This document shows, in pieces, positions 1 to 9,018 of a stretch of DNA of 63,999 nt. The stretch is taken from positions 1 through 63,999 of the forward strand of contig CATJHO010000149.1 of NCBI GenBank assembly GCA_949740535.1, written 5' to 3'. Source of the stretch: an uncultured Lachnospiraceae bacterium. Its GTDB lineage: Bacteria; Bacillota; Clostridia; Lachnospirales; Lachnospiraceae. Both the position numbers and the translations under genes were made by a program. A model generated the notes under the pieces. That model saw only the letters and a list, made by a program, of their open reading frames with translations. It was not told where the DNA came from and made no database searches. Numbering within the stretch: position 1 is the first letter of the stretch; each line of letters begins with the position of its first letter.

Positions 1-111
1 ATGCTCTCTCTTACGAATTTCCTGCTGAATGCCTGCTTTGGCACAGTTTCTTTTAAAACGGCGTAAAGCGCTATCTAAAGTCTCATTCTCTTTTACGATG
101 ACATTCGACAT
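1..111 (-). CDS. rpsU: 30S ribosomal protein S21 (partial, C-terminus outside window)
   Basis: The first 37 codons are present, starting [20 protein letters not shown] and running off the window edge at KREH. This is the conserved N-terminus of bacterial S21, a small-subunit protein that helps 16S rRNA pair with the mRNA Shine-Dalgarno region. It reads in frame to base 1 with no stop, so the break is only the window boundary. It lies downstream of alaS-deoC but has its own strong promoter about 80 bases upstream, so it is probably expressed mostly on its own. Confidence 0.95.
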   Translation of the reverse strand, partial: MSNVIVKENETLDSALRRFKRNCAKAGIQQEIRKREH

Positions 112-191
112 AGTATCACACCTAACCTCCCTCCAGTTGCATATTGTGCATTAGACACAACTGTCTGGGTTCTTCTCTTTGCACAACTACG

Positions 192-220
192 ATTATAGAT
201 GTTTGTGAAGATTCTGTCAA
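192..220 (-). promoter_or_regulatory. rpsU promoter
   Basis: On the minus strand a perfect TTGACA (215-220) is followed after 17 bases by a perfect TATAAT (192-197). The leader of roughly 75 bases carries a small TTGTG/CACAA hairpin and a purine-rich stretch before the rpsU ATG. Both boxes match the housekeeping sigma-A consensus exactly, as expected for a ribosomal protein gene. Confidence 0.85.
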
Positions 221-321
221 CACTTTTTCTTCTTTTTGCGGAAATATTTGTAACTTCCGCTGTTTTATATCCTTTTCTCAAAGGCAGTATTTCTCACCCT
301 GCTGCCCCCTGTCCGCGAATG

Positions 322-1026
322 CTAAGAGCAGGCCTGTTCTTTTTCCTTCAGAAACTCCTCCATAATCTGTACTGCTCTGCTGGTTCCGATCCGCTCTGCT
401 CCGGCGTCGATCATCTGCCTGCAGATATCCCAGCTTTGGATTCCTCCGGCTGCTTTTACTTTCACCAGATCTCCCGCTGTGTCTTTCATCAATTTCACAT
501 CTTCTACAAGGGCTCCGCCGGTGCCAAAACCGGTGCTGGTCTTGATAAAATCCGGACGGACCTCTCTGGCAATCCGCGCCGCACGGACAATCTCTTCCTT
601 TGTAAGATAACAGTTTTCAAATATCACCTTTATCAATGTCCCGTGCTTCCTGCAGATTCCGGTCAGGGTTTCCATCTCTCTGCGGATATACGCGTCATGT
701 CCCATCTTCAGTTCCCCGATATTCAGGACGTAATCAATCTCATCTGCTCCCTCCCGGATGGCCTGCTCTGTCTCAAAGGCCTTTGTCTCAACGGCTGTCT
801 GTCCCAGGGGAAAAGAAACTGCCGCTCCCACATGCACCCCGGAGCCCTCCAGGAGCTTCTTGCACAGGCTTACAGGCGAAGAGTTGACGGCTGTCATAGC
901 AAACCCATACTCCCTGGCCTCCCTGCAAAGCTTTTCAAAATCCGCAGGGACTGCATAAGCCTTCAAAAATGTGTGATCCATCATCCCCGCCAGCTCTTTT
1001 TGTGTGATTGTGCTGCTGTGCTTCAT
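322..1026 (-). CDS. deoC: deoxyribose-phosphate aldolase
   Basis: This 234-residue protein has the normal length for DeoC, a cytosolic class I aldolase that splits 2-deoxyribose-5-phosphate into acetaldehyde and glyceraldehyde-3-phosphate in deoxynucleoside catabolism. The Schiff-base lysine is at about residue 191 in VKAAGGI, and the KTSTGF phosphate/active-site motif precedes it. The start has GGAG six bases upstream. It lies 26 bases after alaS on the same strand, so the two are probably co-transcribed. No deoR, deoA or deoB neighbour is present. Confidence 0.95.
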   Translation of the reverse strand: MKHSSTITQKELAGMMDHTFLKAYAVPADFEKLCREAREYGFAMTAVNSSPVSLCKKLLEGSGVHVGAAVSFPLGQTAVETKAFETEQAIREGADEIDYVLNIGELKMGHDAYIRREMETLTGICRKHGTLIKVIFENCYLTKEEIVRAARIAREVRPDFIKTSTGFGTGGALVEDVKLMKDTAGDLVKVKAAGGIQSWDICRQMIDAGAERIGTSRAVQIMEEFLKEKEQACS

Positions 1027-1052
1027 CTTTCTCCGCCTCTCTGCCTGTTCCC

Positions 1053-3692
1053 TTATTTCACCTGTTCTGCTGCCACTTCTGCGGCCTTTGCAATGGCATC
1101 ATCTATGCCGGCCGGATTCTTGCCGCCGGCCTGGGCCATGCCCGGACGTCCGCCGCCGCCGCCGCCAACCAGGCCTGCGATGGCTTTGATGAGATTGCCT
1201 GCATGAGCGCCCGCCTTCTGAGCTCCCTCTGTGGCTGTGGCCATCAGACTCACTCTGCCGTCCATAGCAGAAGCCAGAACCACGATTCCCTCGCCCAGCT
1301 TTTCCTTCAGCTGATCGCCCAGCTCCCGAAGACCGTTCATATCCACATTTTCAAGCTTGGCGGCCAGAAGCTTCACGCCCCCGATCTCCTTCACCTGATC
1401 CATTACATCTCCCAGAGCATCCTTGGCAAGCTGGCTCTTTAAAGCATCATTTTCACTGCGCAGTTCCTTAAGCTCTGCCTGCAGATGCTCGATCTTCTCC
1501 GTCAGATTCGCAGGCAGAGCCTTGGCAGCCCTGGCAGCCTCCGAAAGCTTCTGCTCCAAATCCCGGTAGTAAGCAAGAACACCGCCGCCTGTCAGCGCCT
1601 CGATCCGGCGTACCCCTGCCGCAATGCCTGCCTCGGATACAATCTTAAAGACCGTAATTACACTGGTATTGGACACGTGGGTGCCGCCGCACAGCTCCTT
1701 GGAGAAATCCCCCATAGAAACCACACGCACATCTTCCTCATATTTCTCGCCAAACAGAGCCATAGCGCCCGTCTTCTTGGCTTCCTCCAGATTCATAACC
1801 TCTGTCACTACCGGAAGAGAGGCCTGAATCTCCTGGTTTACCAGCGCCTCCACCTGCTCCAGCTCTTCTGCTGTCATCGCCTCAAAATGAGAAAAGTCAA
1901 AACGCAGACGTTCTGGCGTCACCAGAGATCCCTTCTGCTCCACATGACTGCCGAGAACAGTTTTCAAGGCCTTCTGCAAAAGATGTGTGGCGCTGTGGTT
2001 CTTACAGGTATCCGCCCGGCCTTTCACACATACCTCCAGAACGGCTCTGTCTGACACCTTCAGCATGCCCTTTGTCATCTGGCCCACATGGCCTATCTTG
2101 CCGCCCAGCAGCTTGATGGTATCATGTACCGCAAATTCGCCGTCCGCCGTACGGATAATTCCCGTATCTCCCTGCTGGCCGCCCATAGTGGCATAAAAAG
2201 GCGTCTGTTCCACAAAAATGGTCCCCTTTGTGCCTTCTGTAAGTGCCTCCACAATCTCACTTTCGGTAGTTAAAACCGTAATGTTTGATTCAAGGGACAG
2301 CCGGTCGTAACCTGCAAACTCTGTGGTAATGCCGGCATCAATCTCATCGTAAACCGTAGCGTCCGCACCCATATAGTTGGTTACAGCTCTGGCTTCGCGG
2401 GCTTTCACCCTCTGCTCCTCCATGGCTGCCCTGAAGCCTTTCTCGTCAATGGAGAATCCCTTTTCCTCCAGTATCTCTTTCGTCAGATCCACCGGGAAAC
2501 CATAGGTATCATAAAGCTTAAAGGTATCCCCGCCGGAAAGCACCTTCTCACCGTTCTTCTGCATCTGCGCCTCCAGCTCCGACAGAATGCTTAAGCCCTG
2601 ATCAATGGTCTTATTAAACTTATCTTCCTCCTGGCTTAAAACCTTGAAAATAAAGCTTTTCTTCTCCTCAAGCTCCGGATAACCGTCCTTGGATCCCTCA
2701 ATAACTGTCTCACTTAAGCGGGACAGGAATTTCCCTTCAATCCCCAGAAGACGCCCGTGACGGGCTGCCCGGCGGATCAGGCGGCGGAGCACATACCCCC
2801 GGCCCTCATTTGTGGGCATAATGCCGTCAGAAATCATAAACGTAGCGGAACGGATATGATCGGTGATCAGGCGGATGGACACGTCCTTGTTCTCATCCTG
2901 CTTATACGCCACGCGGGCCGCCTCACAGACCTTGTCCCGCAGAGCTCTGACTGTATCTACATCAAAGATAGAATCCACATCCTGCACCACAGAAGCAAGA
3001 CGCTCCAGTCCCATACCCGTATCAATATTTTTCTGCTCCAGTTCCGTATAATGATTATTGCCGTCATTGTCAAACTGGGTAAATACGTCGTTCCAGATCT
3101 CCATATACCGATCGCAGTCACAGCCTACGGTACAGTCCGGCTTCCCGCAGCCGTACTTTTCTCCCCGGTCATAATAAACCTCGGAACAGGGTCCGCAGGG
3201 ACCTGCGCCGTGCTCCCAGAAATTGTCTTCCTTTCCAAAGCGGAAAATGCGCTCTGCCGGAATGCCTATCTCCTTATTCCAGATCGCAAAGGCCTCATCG
3301 TCCTCAAGATACACAGAAGGATAGAGCCTGTCCTTGTCAAGTCCCACTACCTCTGTGAGGAATTCCCAGGTCCAGGTAATGGCCTCCCGCTTAAAATAAT
3401 CTCCAAAGGAAAAATTTCCCAGCATCTCGAAAAAGGTACCGTGGCGGGCTGTCTTGCCCACATTCTCGATATCGCCGGTACGGATACACTTCTGGCAGGT
3501 GGTCACCCGTCTTCTGGGCGGTATCTCTGCCCCGGTAAAATAAGGCTTTAAAGGAGCCATGCCGGAATTGATCAGCAGCAGGCTCTTATCATTGCGCGGT
3601 ATCAGCGGAAAGCTCTTCATGGCCAGATGGCCCTTACTCTCAAAAAACTCCAAAAACATTTTTCGAAGCTCATTTACTCCATATGGTTTCAT
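1053..3692 (-). CDS. alaS: alanine--tRNA ligase
   Basis: At 879 residues this is a full-length AlaRS, which charges tRNA-Ala and edits misacylated Ser/Gly. The class II catalytic domain occupies the N-terminus, including the RRVTTCQKCIRTGDIENVGK region. The editing domain carries HSATH near residue 564 and the zinc-site CGGTH near residue 667. The C-terminal C-Ala domain has a coiled-coil stretch (about 715-760) and a glycine-rich VGGGGGGRPGMAQAGG motif. AGGAGGG precedes the ATG. The leader is only about 45 bases and shows no T-box motif. Confidence 0.97.
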   Translation of the reverse strand: MKPYGVNELRKMFLEFFESKGHLAMKSFPLIPRNDKSLLLINSGMAPLKPYFTGAEIPPRRRVTTCQKCIRTGDIENVGKTARHGTFFEMLGNFSFGDYFKREAITWTWEFLTEVVGLDKDRLYPSVYLEDDEAFAIWNKEIGIPAERIFRFGKEDNFWEHGAGPCGPCSEVYYDRGEKYGCGKPDCTVGCDCDRYMEIWNDVFTQFDNDGNNHYTELEQKNIDTGMGLERLASVVQDVDSIFDVDTVRALRDKVCEAARVAYKQDENKDVSIRLITDHIRSATFMISDGIMPTNEGRGYVLRRLIRRAARHGRLLGIEGKFLSRLSETVIEGSKDGYPELEEKKSFIFKVLSQEEDKFNKTIDQGLSILSELEAQMQKNGEKVLSGGDTFKLYDTYGFPVDLTKEILEEKGFSIDEKGFRAAMEEQRVKAREARAVTNYMGADATVYDEIDAGITTEFAGYDRLSLESNITVLTTESEIVEALTEGTKGTIFVEQTPFYATMGGQQGDTGIIRTADGEFAVHDTIKLLGGKIGHVGQMTKGMLKVSDRAVLEVCVKGRADTCKNHSATHLLQKALKTVLGSHVEQKGSLVTPERLRFDFSHFEAMTAEELEQVEALVNQEIQASLPVVTEVMNLEEAKKTGAMALFGEKYEEDVRVVSMGDFSKELCGGTHVSNTSVITVFKIVSEAGIAAGVRRIEALTGGGVLAYYRDLEQKLSEAARAAKALPANLTEKIEHLQAELKELRSENDALKSQLAKDALGDVMDQVKEIGGVKLLAAKLENVDMNGLRELGDQLKEKLGEGIVVLASAMDGRVSLMATATEGAQKAGAHAGNLIKAIAGLVGGGGGGRPGMAQAGGKNPAGIDDAIAKAAEVAAEQVK

Positions 3693-3746
3693 TTGTTCCC
3701 TCCTGGGCCCGTTTTATTGAAATCGCAGGGCCGTAATCTTCTATAG

Positions 3747-3775
3747 ATTATAAATAGAATTCCAGTCCTTGTCAA
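3747..3775 (-). promoter_or_regulatory. alaS-deoC promoter
   Basis: On the minus strand TTGACA (3770-3775) and TATAAT (3747-3752) are both perfect and separated by 17 bases. Transcription would start about 45-50 bases ahead of the alaS ATG. The remaining bases up to 3939 hold no gene: there is an A/T-rich imperfect hairpin near 3815-3865 (AACAGCTTTTAT paired with ATAAAAGCTGCTGTT) and a small CCGGA/TCCGG hairpin near 3893-3905, of unknown role. Confidence 0.85.
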
Positions 3776-3939
3776 TCATTTGCCAGCATCACACGGCGCC
3801 GCTTTTTTTAAAAAACAGCTTTTATTTATTCCTATCTGAAAAATTGTATAAAAGCTGCTGTTTCTTTTCGGCTGATACAGCCGCCGGATCGTCCGGACTG
3901 CCGTTCATACGCGCATGTTGCAGCCGGATAAAATCACGA

Positions 3940-3969
3940 TTGCGCTCCCCTGGCCCGCCATGATACAAT
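3940..3969 (+). promoter_or_regulatory. probable promoter of the EFR1 ferredoxin gene
   Basis: TTGCGC (3940-3945) and TACAAT (3964-3969) are separated by 18 bases, and the -10 carries the extended TG motif (TGATACAAT). It sits about 50 bases ahead of the ATG at 4019, which has AAAGGA upstream. The -35 is only a partial match, so the extended -10 is the main evidence. Confidence 0.55.
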
Positions 3970-4018
3970 CATTCTTAAAAAGAAACTGTTTTATGCACAA
4001 AAGAAAGGATTCAGCCTT

Positions 4019-4780
4019 ATGAACGTCTATCATATCGTATTCAGTCCTGCCGGCGGCACGAAAAAAGCCGGAGACTTACTGGTCCAGTCCCTCTCCACGG
4101 AGCATATTTTCCTTGATCTGTGTGACCGGTACAAGGATTTTTCTTCCTGTTCCTTTCAAAAGGAAGATCTCTGTGTCATATCCGTCCCCTCCTACGGCGG
4201 CCGGGTTCCGGCTCCTGCCGTATCCCGTCTCAAAGATCTTAACGGAAACGGTGCCCAGGCAGTTCTTACCGTGGTATATGGAAACCGCGCTTATGACGAT
4301 ACCTTTGCGGAACTGCAGGATGTCCTGACTGCTTCCGGATTTTCCTGTATTGCCGGCGTTGCCGCCATTGCCGAGCATTCCATTATGCGCCAGTTCGCCG
4401 CAGGACGTCCCAATGCCCAGGACGAAAAGGAGCTTGCCCTCTTCGGAGCACAGATCCGCTCGAAAATAGAGGCCGGCTCTGCCGCCCCCTTAAAGCTTCC
4501 AGGGAACCGGCCCTATCGAAAATACGGCGGCGTTCCCATGAAGCCTGAGGCGGGAAAGGCCTGCAGCGGCTGCGGCCTCTGTGCCAGGGAATGTCCCGTG
4601 GGCGCTATCCCCGCAGATGTTCCTTCCAAGACAGATACCAAAGCCTGCATCTCCTGTATGCGCTGCATTTCTATCTGTCCCAATAACGCCCGCAGCGTCA
4701 GCAAAGCCCTCCTGACGGCAGGCAGCTTAAAGCTGAAAAACGCCTGTAAAGATTATAAAATTAACGAACTCTTCCTCTGA
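4019..4780 (+). CDS. EFR1 family flavodoxin-ferredoxin fusion protein
   Basis: The N-terminal half (about residues 1-150) looks like a flavodoxin fold, with a phosphate-loop-like FSPAGGTKKAG near residue 8 and SVPSYGGRVP near residue 55. The C-terminus holds two 4Fe-4S cluster motifs, CSGCGLCARECP (about 182-193) and CISCMRCISICP (about 211-222). This arrangement is that of EFR1-type proteins common in anaerobes, presumed to move electrons between flavin and clusters in the cytosol; partners are unknown. It stands alone, flanked by its own promoter and terminator. Confidence 0.88.
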   Translation: MNVYHIVFSPAGGTKKAGDLLVQSLSTEHIFLDLCDRYKDFSSCSFQKEDLCVISVPSYGGRVPAPAVSRLKDLNGNGAQAVLTVVYGNRAYDDTFAELQDVLTASGFSCIAGVAAIAEHSIMRQFAAGRPNAQDEKELALFGAQIRSKIEAGSAAPLKLPGNRPYRKYGGVPMKPEAGKACSGCGLCARECPVGAIPADVPSKTDTKACISCMRCISICPNNARSVSKALLTAGSLKLKNACKDYKINELFL

Positions 4781-4787
4781 TCGGACA

Positions 4788-4832
4788 GGGATGCTGAAAA
4801 ACTTTCGGTTCTGGTTTTCAGCATCCCTTTTT
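4788..4832 (+). terminator. intrinsic terminator of the EFR1 gene
   Basis: GGGATGCTGAAAA (4788-4800) pairs perfectly with TTTTCAGCATCCC (4815-4827) across a 14-base loop and is followed by five T residues. It begins seven bases after the stop codon. Confidence 0.92.
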
Positions 4833-4858
4833 GGTTTGTATTCCTGTTCTATTTGTGT

Positions 4859-5830
4859 CTACTGCCCTGCAAAAATCTGTGCAATAGGCGAATCTGCCGG
4901 AAGAATCAGGGTTTTTTCATTGCTTCCCTTCAAACTCTCCTTGGCCGCGTCCAGACTCCGCACAAAGGCATAGAAATCACTCCGTGTCTCGTCTGCATAG
5001 GCATCCGAGAGAATCCGCATATACTCTGCCTCACCCTCTGCAATCAGCTGTTCTGCCTGGGCATTGGCTTCGGAGAGCATAATGGAGACCTCCTTGTCGG
5101 TCGTGTTCTGAATCATCTGGGCCTGGGACGCCCCCTCTGCCGTATACTGGGCTGCAATATTTTCCCGCTCCGAGATCATGCGGGTGTAAACGGCCTGCTT
5201 GTTGTCATCCGGCAGATCCAGTTTCTTTACCTCTACTGCCAGAATATTGATGCCGTACTGCTGGTAATTGTCCCCGATGCTGTCCATGATCTCTTCCGTC
5301 AAAGACTTGATCTCCACAACTTCTGTCTGTTCCTCCAGAACCAGATCGTTGGACTCAATCTCTTCCCCCTGGTCTGCGGCTGTAATGGTCATCTTGCCGT
5401 CACGGCTCTTGATCACCTCATCCTGGGTCATATTGGACACTGTATTTTTCGTGGCATTGTACACAATGGCATTGATGCGGTTCTCCGCATTGTAAACAGA
5501 ATTGGCCAGGGTCTGGGTAAACTTCAGGGGATCCTCCACCCGCCACAGCACATAGCTGTCCACAATCATGGACTTCTTGTCCGAAGTAATCACATCGGAA
5601 GCCGGCAGATCATAAATCAGTATCTCCTTGGGTACTGTATCCACTGACTGAATAAAGGGAACCTTAAAGGCAAGGCCGGAAGCCGAAACCACCCGCTGTA
5701 CCTTTCCAAACTGCCGGATAAGCTTATACTCATTCTCCCGGCAGATCACCACACTGTTCCCCAGCACTAAGAGCAGTACAAAAATAATTATGTATTTCCA
5801 GGCTTTTCCTGCTTTTTTCAGCTTACTCAT
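4859..5830 (-). CDS. hflC: protease modulator HflC (SPFH/band 7 family)
   Basis: After a short basic N-terminus a single membrane segment (WKYIIIFVLLLVLGNSVVI) is followed by a band 7/SPFH domain and a long helical region rich in Glu and Ala, ending in a conserved tail. HflC pairs with HflK and surrounds membrane FtsH in model bacteria, restraining proteolysis. I chose the ATG at 5830 because GGAGGGTGAGG precedes it. That start overlaps the hflK stop by eight bases, indicating translational coupling. An in-frame upstream ATG would extend it by 12 residues but lies deeper inside hflK. Confidence 0.9.
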   Translation of the reverse strand: MSKLKKAGKAWKYIIIFVLLLVLGNSVVICRENEYKLIRQFGKVQRVVSASGLAFKVPFIQSVDTVPKEILIYDLPASDVITSDKKSMIVDSYVLWRVEDPLKFTQTLANSVYNAENRINAIVYNATKNTVSNMTQDEVIKSRDGKMTITAADQGEEIESNDLVLEEQTEVVEIKSLTEEIMDSIGDNYQQYGINILAVEVKKLDLPDDNKQAVYTRMISERENIAAQYTAEGASQAQMIQNTTDKEVSIMLSEANAQAEQLIAEGEAEYMRILSDAYADETRSDFYAFVRSLDAAKESLKGSNEKTLILPADSPIAQIFAGQ

Positions 5831-6830
5831 TATCCTCACCCTCCTCTGTTCCATTGCCGGCGCCAAAAGGCTCCAGAGGCAGAAGCTGCTGAATCTGGCC
5901 GCTCTCTCCTCCTTGAATAATAATCTTCATATCCGGCATCACATCCTCCATGGTCTCATAGAACATTCTCTGCTTCGTGATGGAAGGATATTTTATATAC
6001 TCCTCATACATGGAGTTAAACCGCGCGGCCTGTCCTTCCGCCTCGTTGATACGGCTCTCCTTCTGGGCCTGGGCATCCTGCACGATCCGATCCGCCTCTG
6101 CCTTGGCCTCCGGGATCTGCTCATTGCGGTATTTATTGGCATTGTTGAGGGCTGTCTCCTTGCCCTGCTTGGCTGTCTCCACTTCCTTGAAAGCGGTAAT
6201 TACCTCTGTGGTGGGCGGCTGGGCGTCCTGAATGGAAATATTTACCAGTTGAATGCCAATGTCGTATTTCTCCAGCTTATCCAGAATCATCTCTTTGATA
6301 TTGGCCTGAATCTCATTCTTCCCCGTGGTCAGCACCGCATCCACTCCATAGGATCCAATGGTCGTACGGATACAATTCTGGGCAATGTTATCCAGGATGG
6401 CAACGGGATCCTCGGATGCATAAAGGGCCTTTACCGGATCGGAAATCCGATACTCGGCATAGAAATCTACCCGGATGAAGTTGTAATCCGAGGTGATCAT
6501 CATGGCATCGTCTGTGTAATTCTCCTCCTCATCATAGCCAACCGACAGGCCCTGAATGGTGGTGTTTACCTTGGTCACGGTCTGAATCAGCGGAATCTTA
6601 AAATGCAGGCCCGGTTCCGTCACTGCCTTTGGCTGTCCAAAGGTGCAGACCACCGCCTGCTGCTCTTCCTGAATGGTAAACCAGCAGGAATTGGCCAGAA
6701 CCAGTGCCAGCATTGCCAGCACAATACCGATGAAAACACGCTTTACTTTCTTTAAATCTGCCTTTGGCCCGTTCTGAGCTCTTCCGTTTTCGGGATCCGT
6801 CTCCCGATAATTTCTTTTAAATTGGAACAT
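5823..6830 (-). CDS. hflK: FtsH protease activity modulator HflK
   Basis: The protein has a basic cytoplasmic N-terminus, one membrane segment (about residues 30-50), an SPFH domain, and a C-terminal helical part with a short acidic tail. It lacks the long Gly-rich N-terminus of proteobacterial HflK. HflK and HflC form a membrane microdomain complex; ftsH is not in this window. The ATG at 6830 has AAGGGAG four bases upstream, whereas an ATG eight codons earlier has no ribosome site. Confidence 0.88.
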   Translation of the reverse strand: MFQFKRNYRETDPENGRAQNGPKADLKKVKRVFIGIVLAMLALVLANSCWFTIQEEQQAVVCTFGQPKAVTEPGLHFKIPLIQTVTKVNTTIQGLSVGYDEEENYTDDAMMITSDYNFIRVDFYAEYRISDPVKALYASEDPVAILDNIAQNCIRTTIGSYGVDAVLTTGKNEIQANIKEMILDKLEKYDIGIQLVNISIQDAQPPTTEVITAFKEVETAKQGKETALNNANKYRNEQIPEAKAEADRIVQDAQAQKESRINEAEGQAARFNSMYEEYIKYPSITKQRMFYETMEDVMPDMKIIIQGGESGQIQQLLPLEPFGAGNGTEEGEDNE

Positions 6831-6927
6831 AATCTCCCTTCCTTTTCCTGACATTTCGACGCGACAATTTAAAGACTACAACAATCAATATAAAAAGATA
6901 AATCAGACTTCATGTCTGAATGATCTT

Positions 6928-6956
6928 ATTATAACAAATTTCTCCCTGTTTGTATA
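6928..6956 (-). promoter_or_regulatory. probable hflKC promoter
   Basis: A perfect TATAAT (6928-6933 on the minus strand) lies 17 bases after TATACA (4 of 6 to the -35 consensus). The leader to hflK is about 90 bases and A/T-rich, with no obvious structure. Confidence 0.55.
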
Positions 6957-7033
6957 TACGGTCGAAAAATGTAACCCGCCGGGACCAGCTGTTCTCCTGC
7001 AAAAATTGTCTGCGGGCATCCTTCTGCCCTCAC

Positions 7034-7062
7034 TTGACACCCGGTAAATTTCGTATTACCAT
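7034..7062 (+). promoter_or_regulatory. promoter with possible operator, upstream of the MATE gene
   Basis: TTGACA (7034-7039) and TACCAT (7057-7062) are 17 bases apart. The spacer and -10 hold an inverted repeat, GGTAA (7043-7047) and TTACC (7056-7060), a likely repressor site. Further downstream two short imperfect dyads (CTGCCGGCCAT/ATGGCCGCAG and TTCCTGT/ACAGGGAA) lie in the leader, which is typical of regulated drug-exporter genes. Confidence 0.7.
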
Positions 7063-7148
7063 ATTTCTGCCGGCCATGTTACACTTCCTGTAATACAGGG
7101 AAAAATGGCCGCAGCTTATTAACCGATTTACAAAGGAGATCCTATTCT

Positions 7149-8492
7149 ATGACAACGGATTTAACCCGCGGGCCTATCACAAAAACCATGTTACTGTTTG
7201 CCGTCCCCATGATTCTGGGCAATCTTCTGCAGCAGCTGTATAATGTGGCGGATACCTTGATTGTCGGAAGATTCTTAGGACCGGATGCCCTTGCCGCCGT
7301 TGGGTCCTCCTACACTCTGATGACTTTTCTGACTTCCATTCTTCTGGGGCTGTGCATGGGAAGCGGCGCCGTCTTCTCCATCCGGTACGGGGAACAGAAT
7401 CAGGAAGGATTAAAAGAGAGTATTCTTCACTCCTTTGTGATGATTGCTCTTCTGTCTGTGTTTTTAAACAGTGCTGTTTTTCTTTTTATGGATCCCATTC
7501 TTACGTTTCTGCAGGTTCCGGAGCGTATTTATTCCATGATGCGTTCCTACCTATGGATTATTTTTTACGGCATCACCGCTTCCTTTTTATATAATTTTTC
7601 TGCTTCTCTTCTGCGGGCAGTGGGCAACTCCGTCACACCGCTGATTTTTCTTGGAGTCTGTGCTCTTTTAAACATTGTTCTGGATCTGCTTTTTGTGATC
7701 CGCTTTCACTGGGGAGTGGAAGGGGCTGCGGCAGCTACTGTGATCGCCCAGTATGTTTCCGGTCTTGGGCTTTCCCTCTACACTCTGCTGTTTTTCCCGG
7801 AATTCCGCCTGCCGCTTCGCAAAATGCGTCTGAAAAAGGCTGTTTTTTCTGAGATCGCACGCTTTTCTTCCCTGACCTGTGTCCAGCAGTCCGTAATGAA
7901 TCTGGGAATTCTCATGGTGCAGGGTCTGGTGAACAGCTTCGGCCCTGCCGTTATGGCCGCCTTTGCTGCCGCTGTGAAAATTGATTCTTTTGCTTACATG
8001 CCCGTGCAGGATTTCGGCAATGCCTTCTCTACCTTCACAGCCCAGAACTTCGGCGCCAGAAAACCGGACCGCATCCGGGCCGGAATGAAGAGTGCTGTCT
8101 TTTGTTCGGTACTCTTCTGCCTGGTTATCAGCTTCTGTGTCTTTGTCTTCGCCCGTCCTCTGATGCTGCTCTTTGTGAAGCCTGAAGAGACACTGATTCT
8201 ATCCATCGGCGTGCAGTATCTGCGGGTGGAAGGATCCTTTTACGTTGGTATTGGATGTCTTTTTCTCTTATACGGCTGCTACCGGGCTGTGGAGCGTCCC
8301 GGCATGTCTGTGGTGCTCACTGCCATCTCTCTTGGCTCCAGGGTGTTGCTGGCCTATATCCTGTCCTCCGTTCCATCCATTGGCGTCGTGGGAATCTGGT
8401 GGTCTGTTCCCATCGGCTGGTTTCTGGCAGATGCGGCTGGATTTGGGTATCTGTTCTTTCTGCGCAGAACGGGAAAGGCACAGTTTCTCTAA
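7149..8492 (+). CDS. MATE family multidrug/metabolite exporter
   Basis: A 447-residue integral membrane protein with 12 predicted hydrophobic segments in two homologous halves. The first half opens TKTMLLFAVPMILGNLLQQLYNVADTL-like sequence (about residues 12-38), characteristic of MATE exporters of the DinF/NorM superfamily. They expel cationic drugs or metabolites using Na or H gradients; the substrate cannot be read from sequence. AAGGAGAT precedes the ATG. A promoter with a dyad suggests regulation, and no dedicated regulator lies beside it except the MerR gene 0.5 kb further on, which has its own promoter. Confidence 0.93.
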   Translation: MTTDLTRGPITKTMLLFAVPMILGNLLQQLYNVADTLIVGRFLGPDALAAVGSSYTLMTFLTSILLGLCMGSGAVFSIRYGEQNQEGLKESILHSFVMIALLSVFLNSAVFLFMDPILTFLQVPERIYSMMRSYLWIIFYGITASFLYNFSASLLRAVGNSVTPLIFLGVCALLNIVLDLLFVIRFHWGVEGAAAATVIAQYVSGLGLSLYTLLFFPEFRLPLRKMRLKKAVFSEIARFSSLTCVQQSVMNLGILMVQGLVNSFGPAVMAAFAAAVKIDSFAYMPVQDFGNAFSTFTAQNFGARKPDRIRAGMKSAVFCSVLFCLVISFCVFVFARPLMLLFVKPEETLILSIGVQYLRVEGSFYVGIGCLFLLYGCYRAVERPGMSVVLTAISLGSRVLLAYILSSVPSIGVVGIWWSVPIGWFLADAAGFGYLFFLRRTGKAQFL

Positions 8493-8543
8493 AGCAAAAT
8501 CCCCGCTGCCAATACGCACTCTGGGCCTGTTGCCCGCAGAAAC

Positions 8544-8581
8544 AAAAAATCTCCCTACATCTGCTTTGTAAGGAGATTTTT
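8544..8581. terminator. bidirectional intrinsic terminator
   Basis: AAAAATCTCC (8545-8554) pairs with GGAGATTTTT (8572-8581) around a 17-base loop; T-runs occur on both strands. It serves the convergent MATE gene and the small coiled-coil gene. Confidence 0.85.
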
Positions 8582-8619
8582 GCTGTCTTCTTCGACCTTT
8601 ATCGATTGTATGTTAAGCG

Positions 8620-8919
8620 CTATGCCGTCACCGGCAATTGTTCTTTTATAATGCGCACTTCTTCTTCCAGTATGTTGAGACGGATTCCCCAGTTCTCTTT
8701 TTGATACTCGACTTTCAATGCTTCGCCAAGCTTCCGGTTCAGATCCATGTGCCCTTCTGCAACAAGCGAGATATTTCTGTCAGTCACATTCTCAAGATGC
8801 AGTTTAATTCCGGTAACTTTCTGCTCCAGCTTCTGCATTTCGCTTTTCATATCCTGCATATCGCTCTTCATTCCCCGCATCTCTTCCAGAATCAGATCGA
8901 ATTTTTCACCGTCCGTCAT
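8620..8919 (-). CDS. small coiled-coil protein of unknown function
   Basis: About 99 residues, highly charged, with heptad-like patterning (EEMRGMKSDMQDMKSEMQKL), so probably a coiled coil. I do not recognise a characterised family; short proteins of this style are common in Clostridia. The ATG at 8919 has AGGAGG seven bases upstream; an ATG two codons earlier sits directly on the ribosome site and is less likely. It is monocistronic and ends at the shared terminator. Confidence 0.7.
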   Translation of the reverse strand: MTDGEKFDLILEEMRGMKSDMQDMKSEMQKLEQKVTGIKLHLENVTDRNISLVAEGHMDLNRKLGEALKVEYQKENWGIRLNILEEEVRIIKEQLPVTA

Positions 8920-9018
8920 GTGCATTCCTCCTTTCTTCCAAAATACTCATTCTATGTAAGCAAACATTATAGGGTAAGAAAAGTATAGCATATCCCAGAG
9001 ACTGTGTCTATCAGCAAT

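Noticed and set aside
3693-3746. T-box riboswitch ahead of alaS
   Set aside because: The leader is only about 50 bases and has no T-box consensus; the promoter lies immediately upstream.
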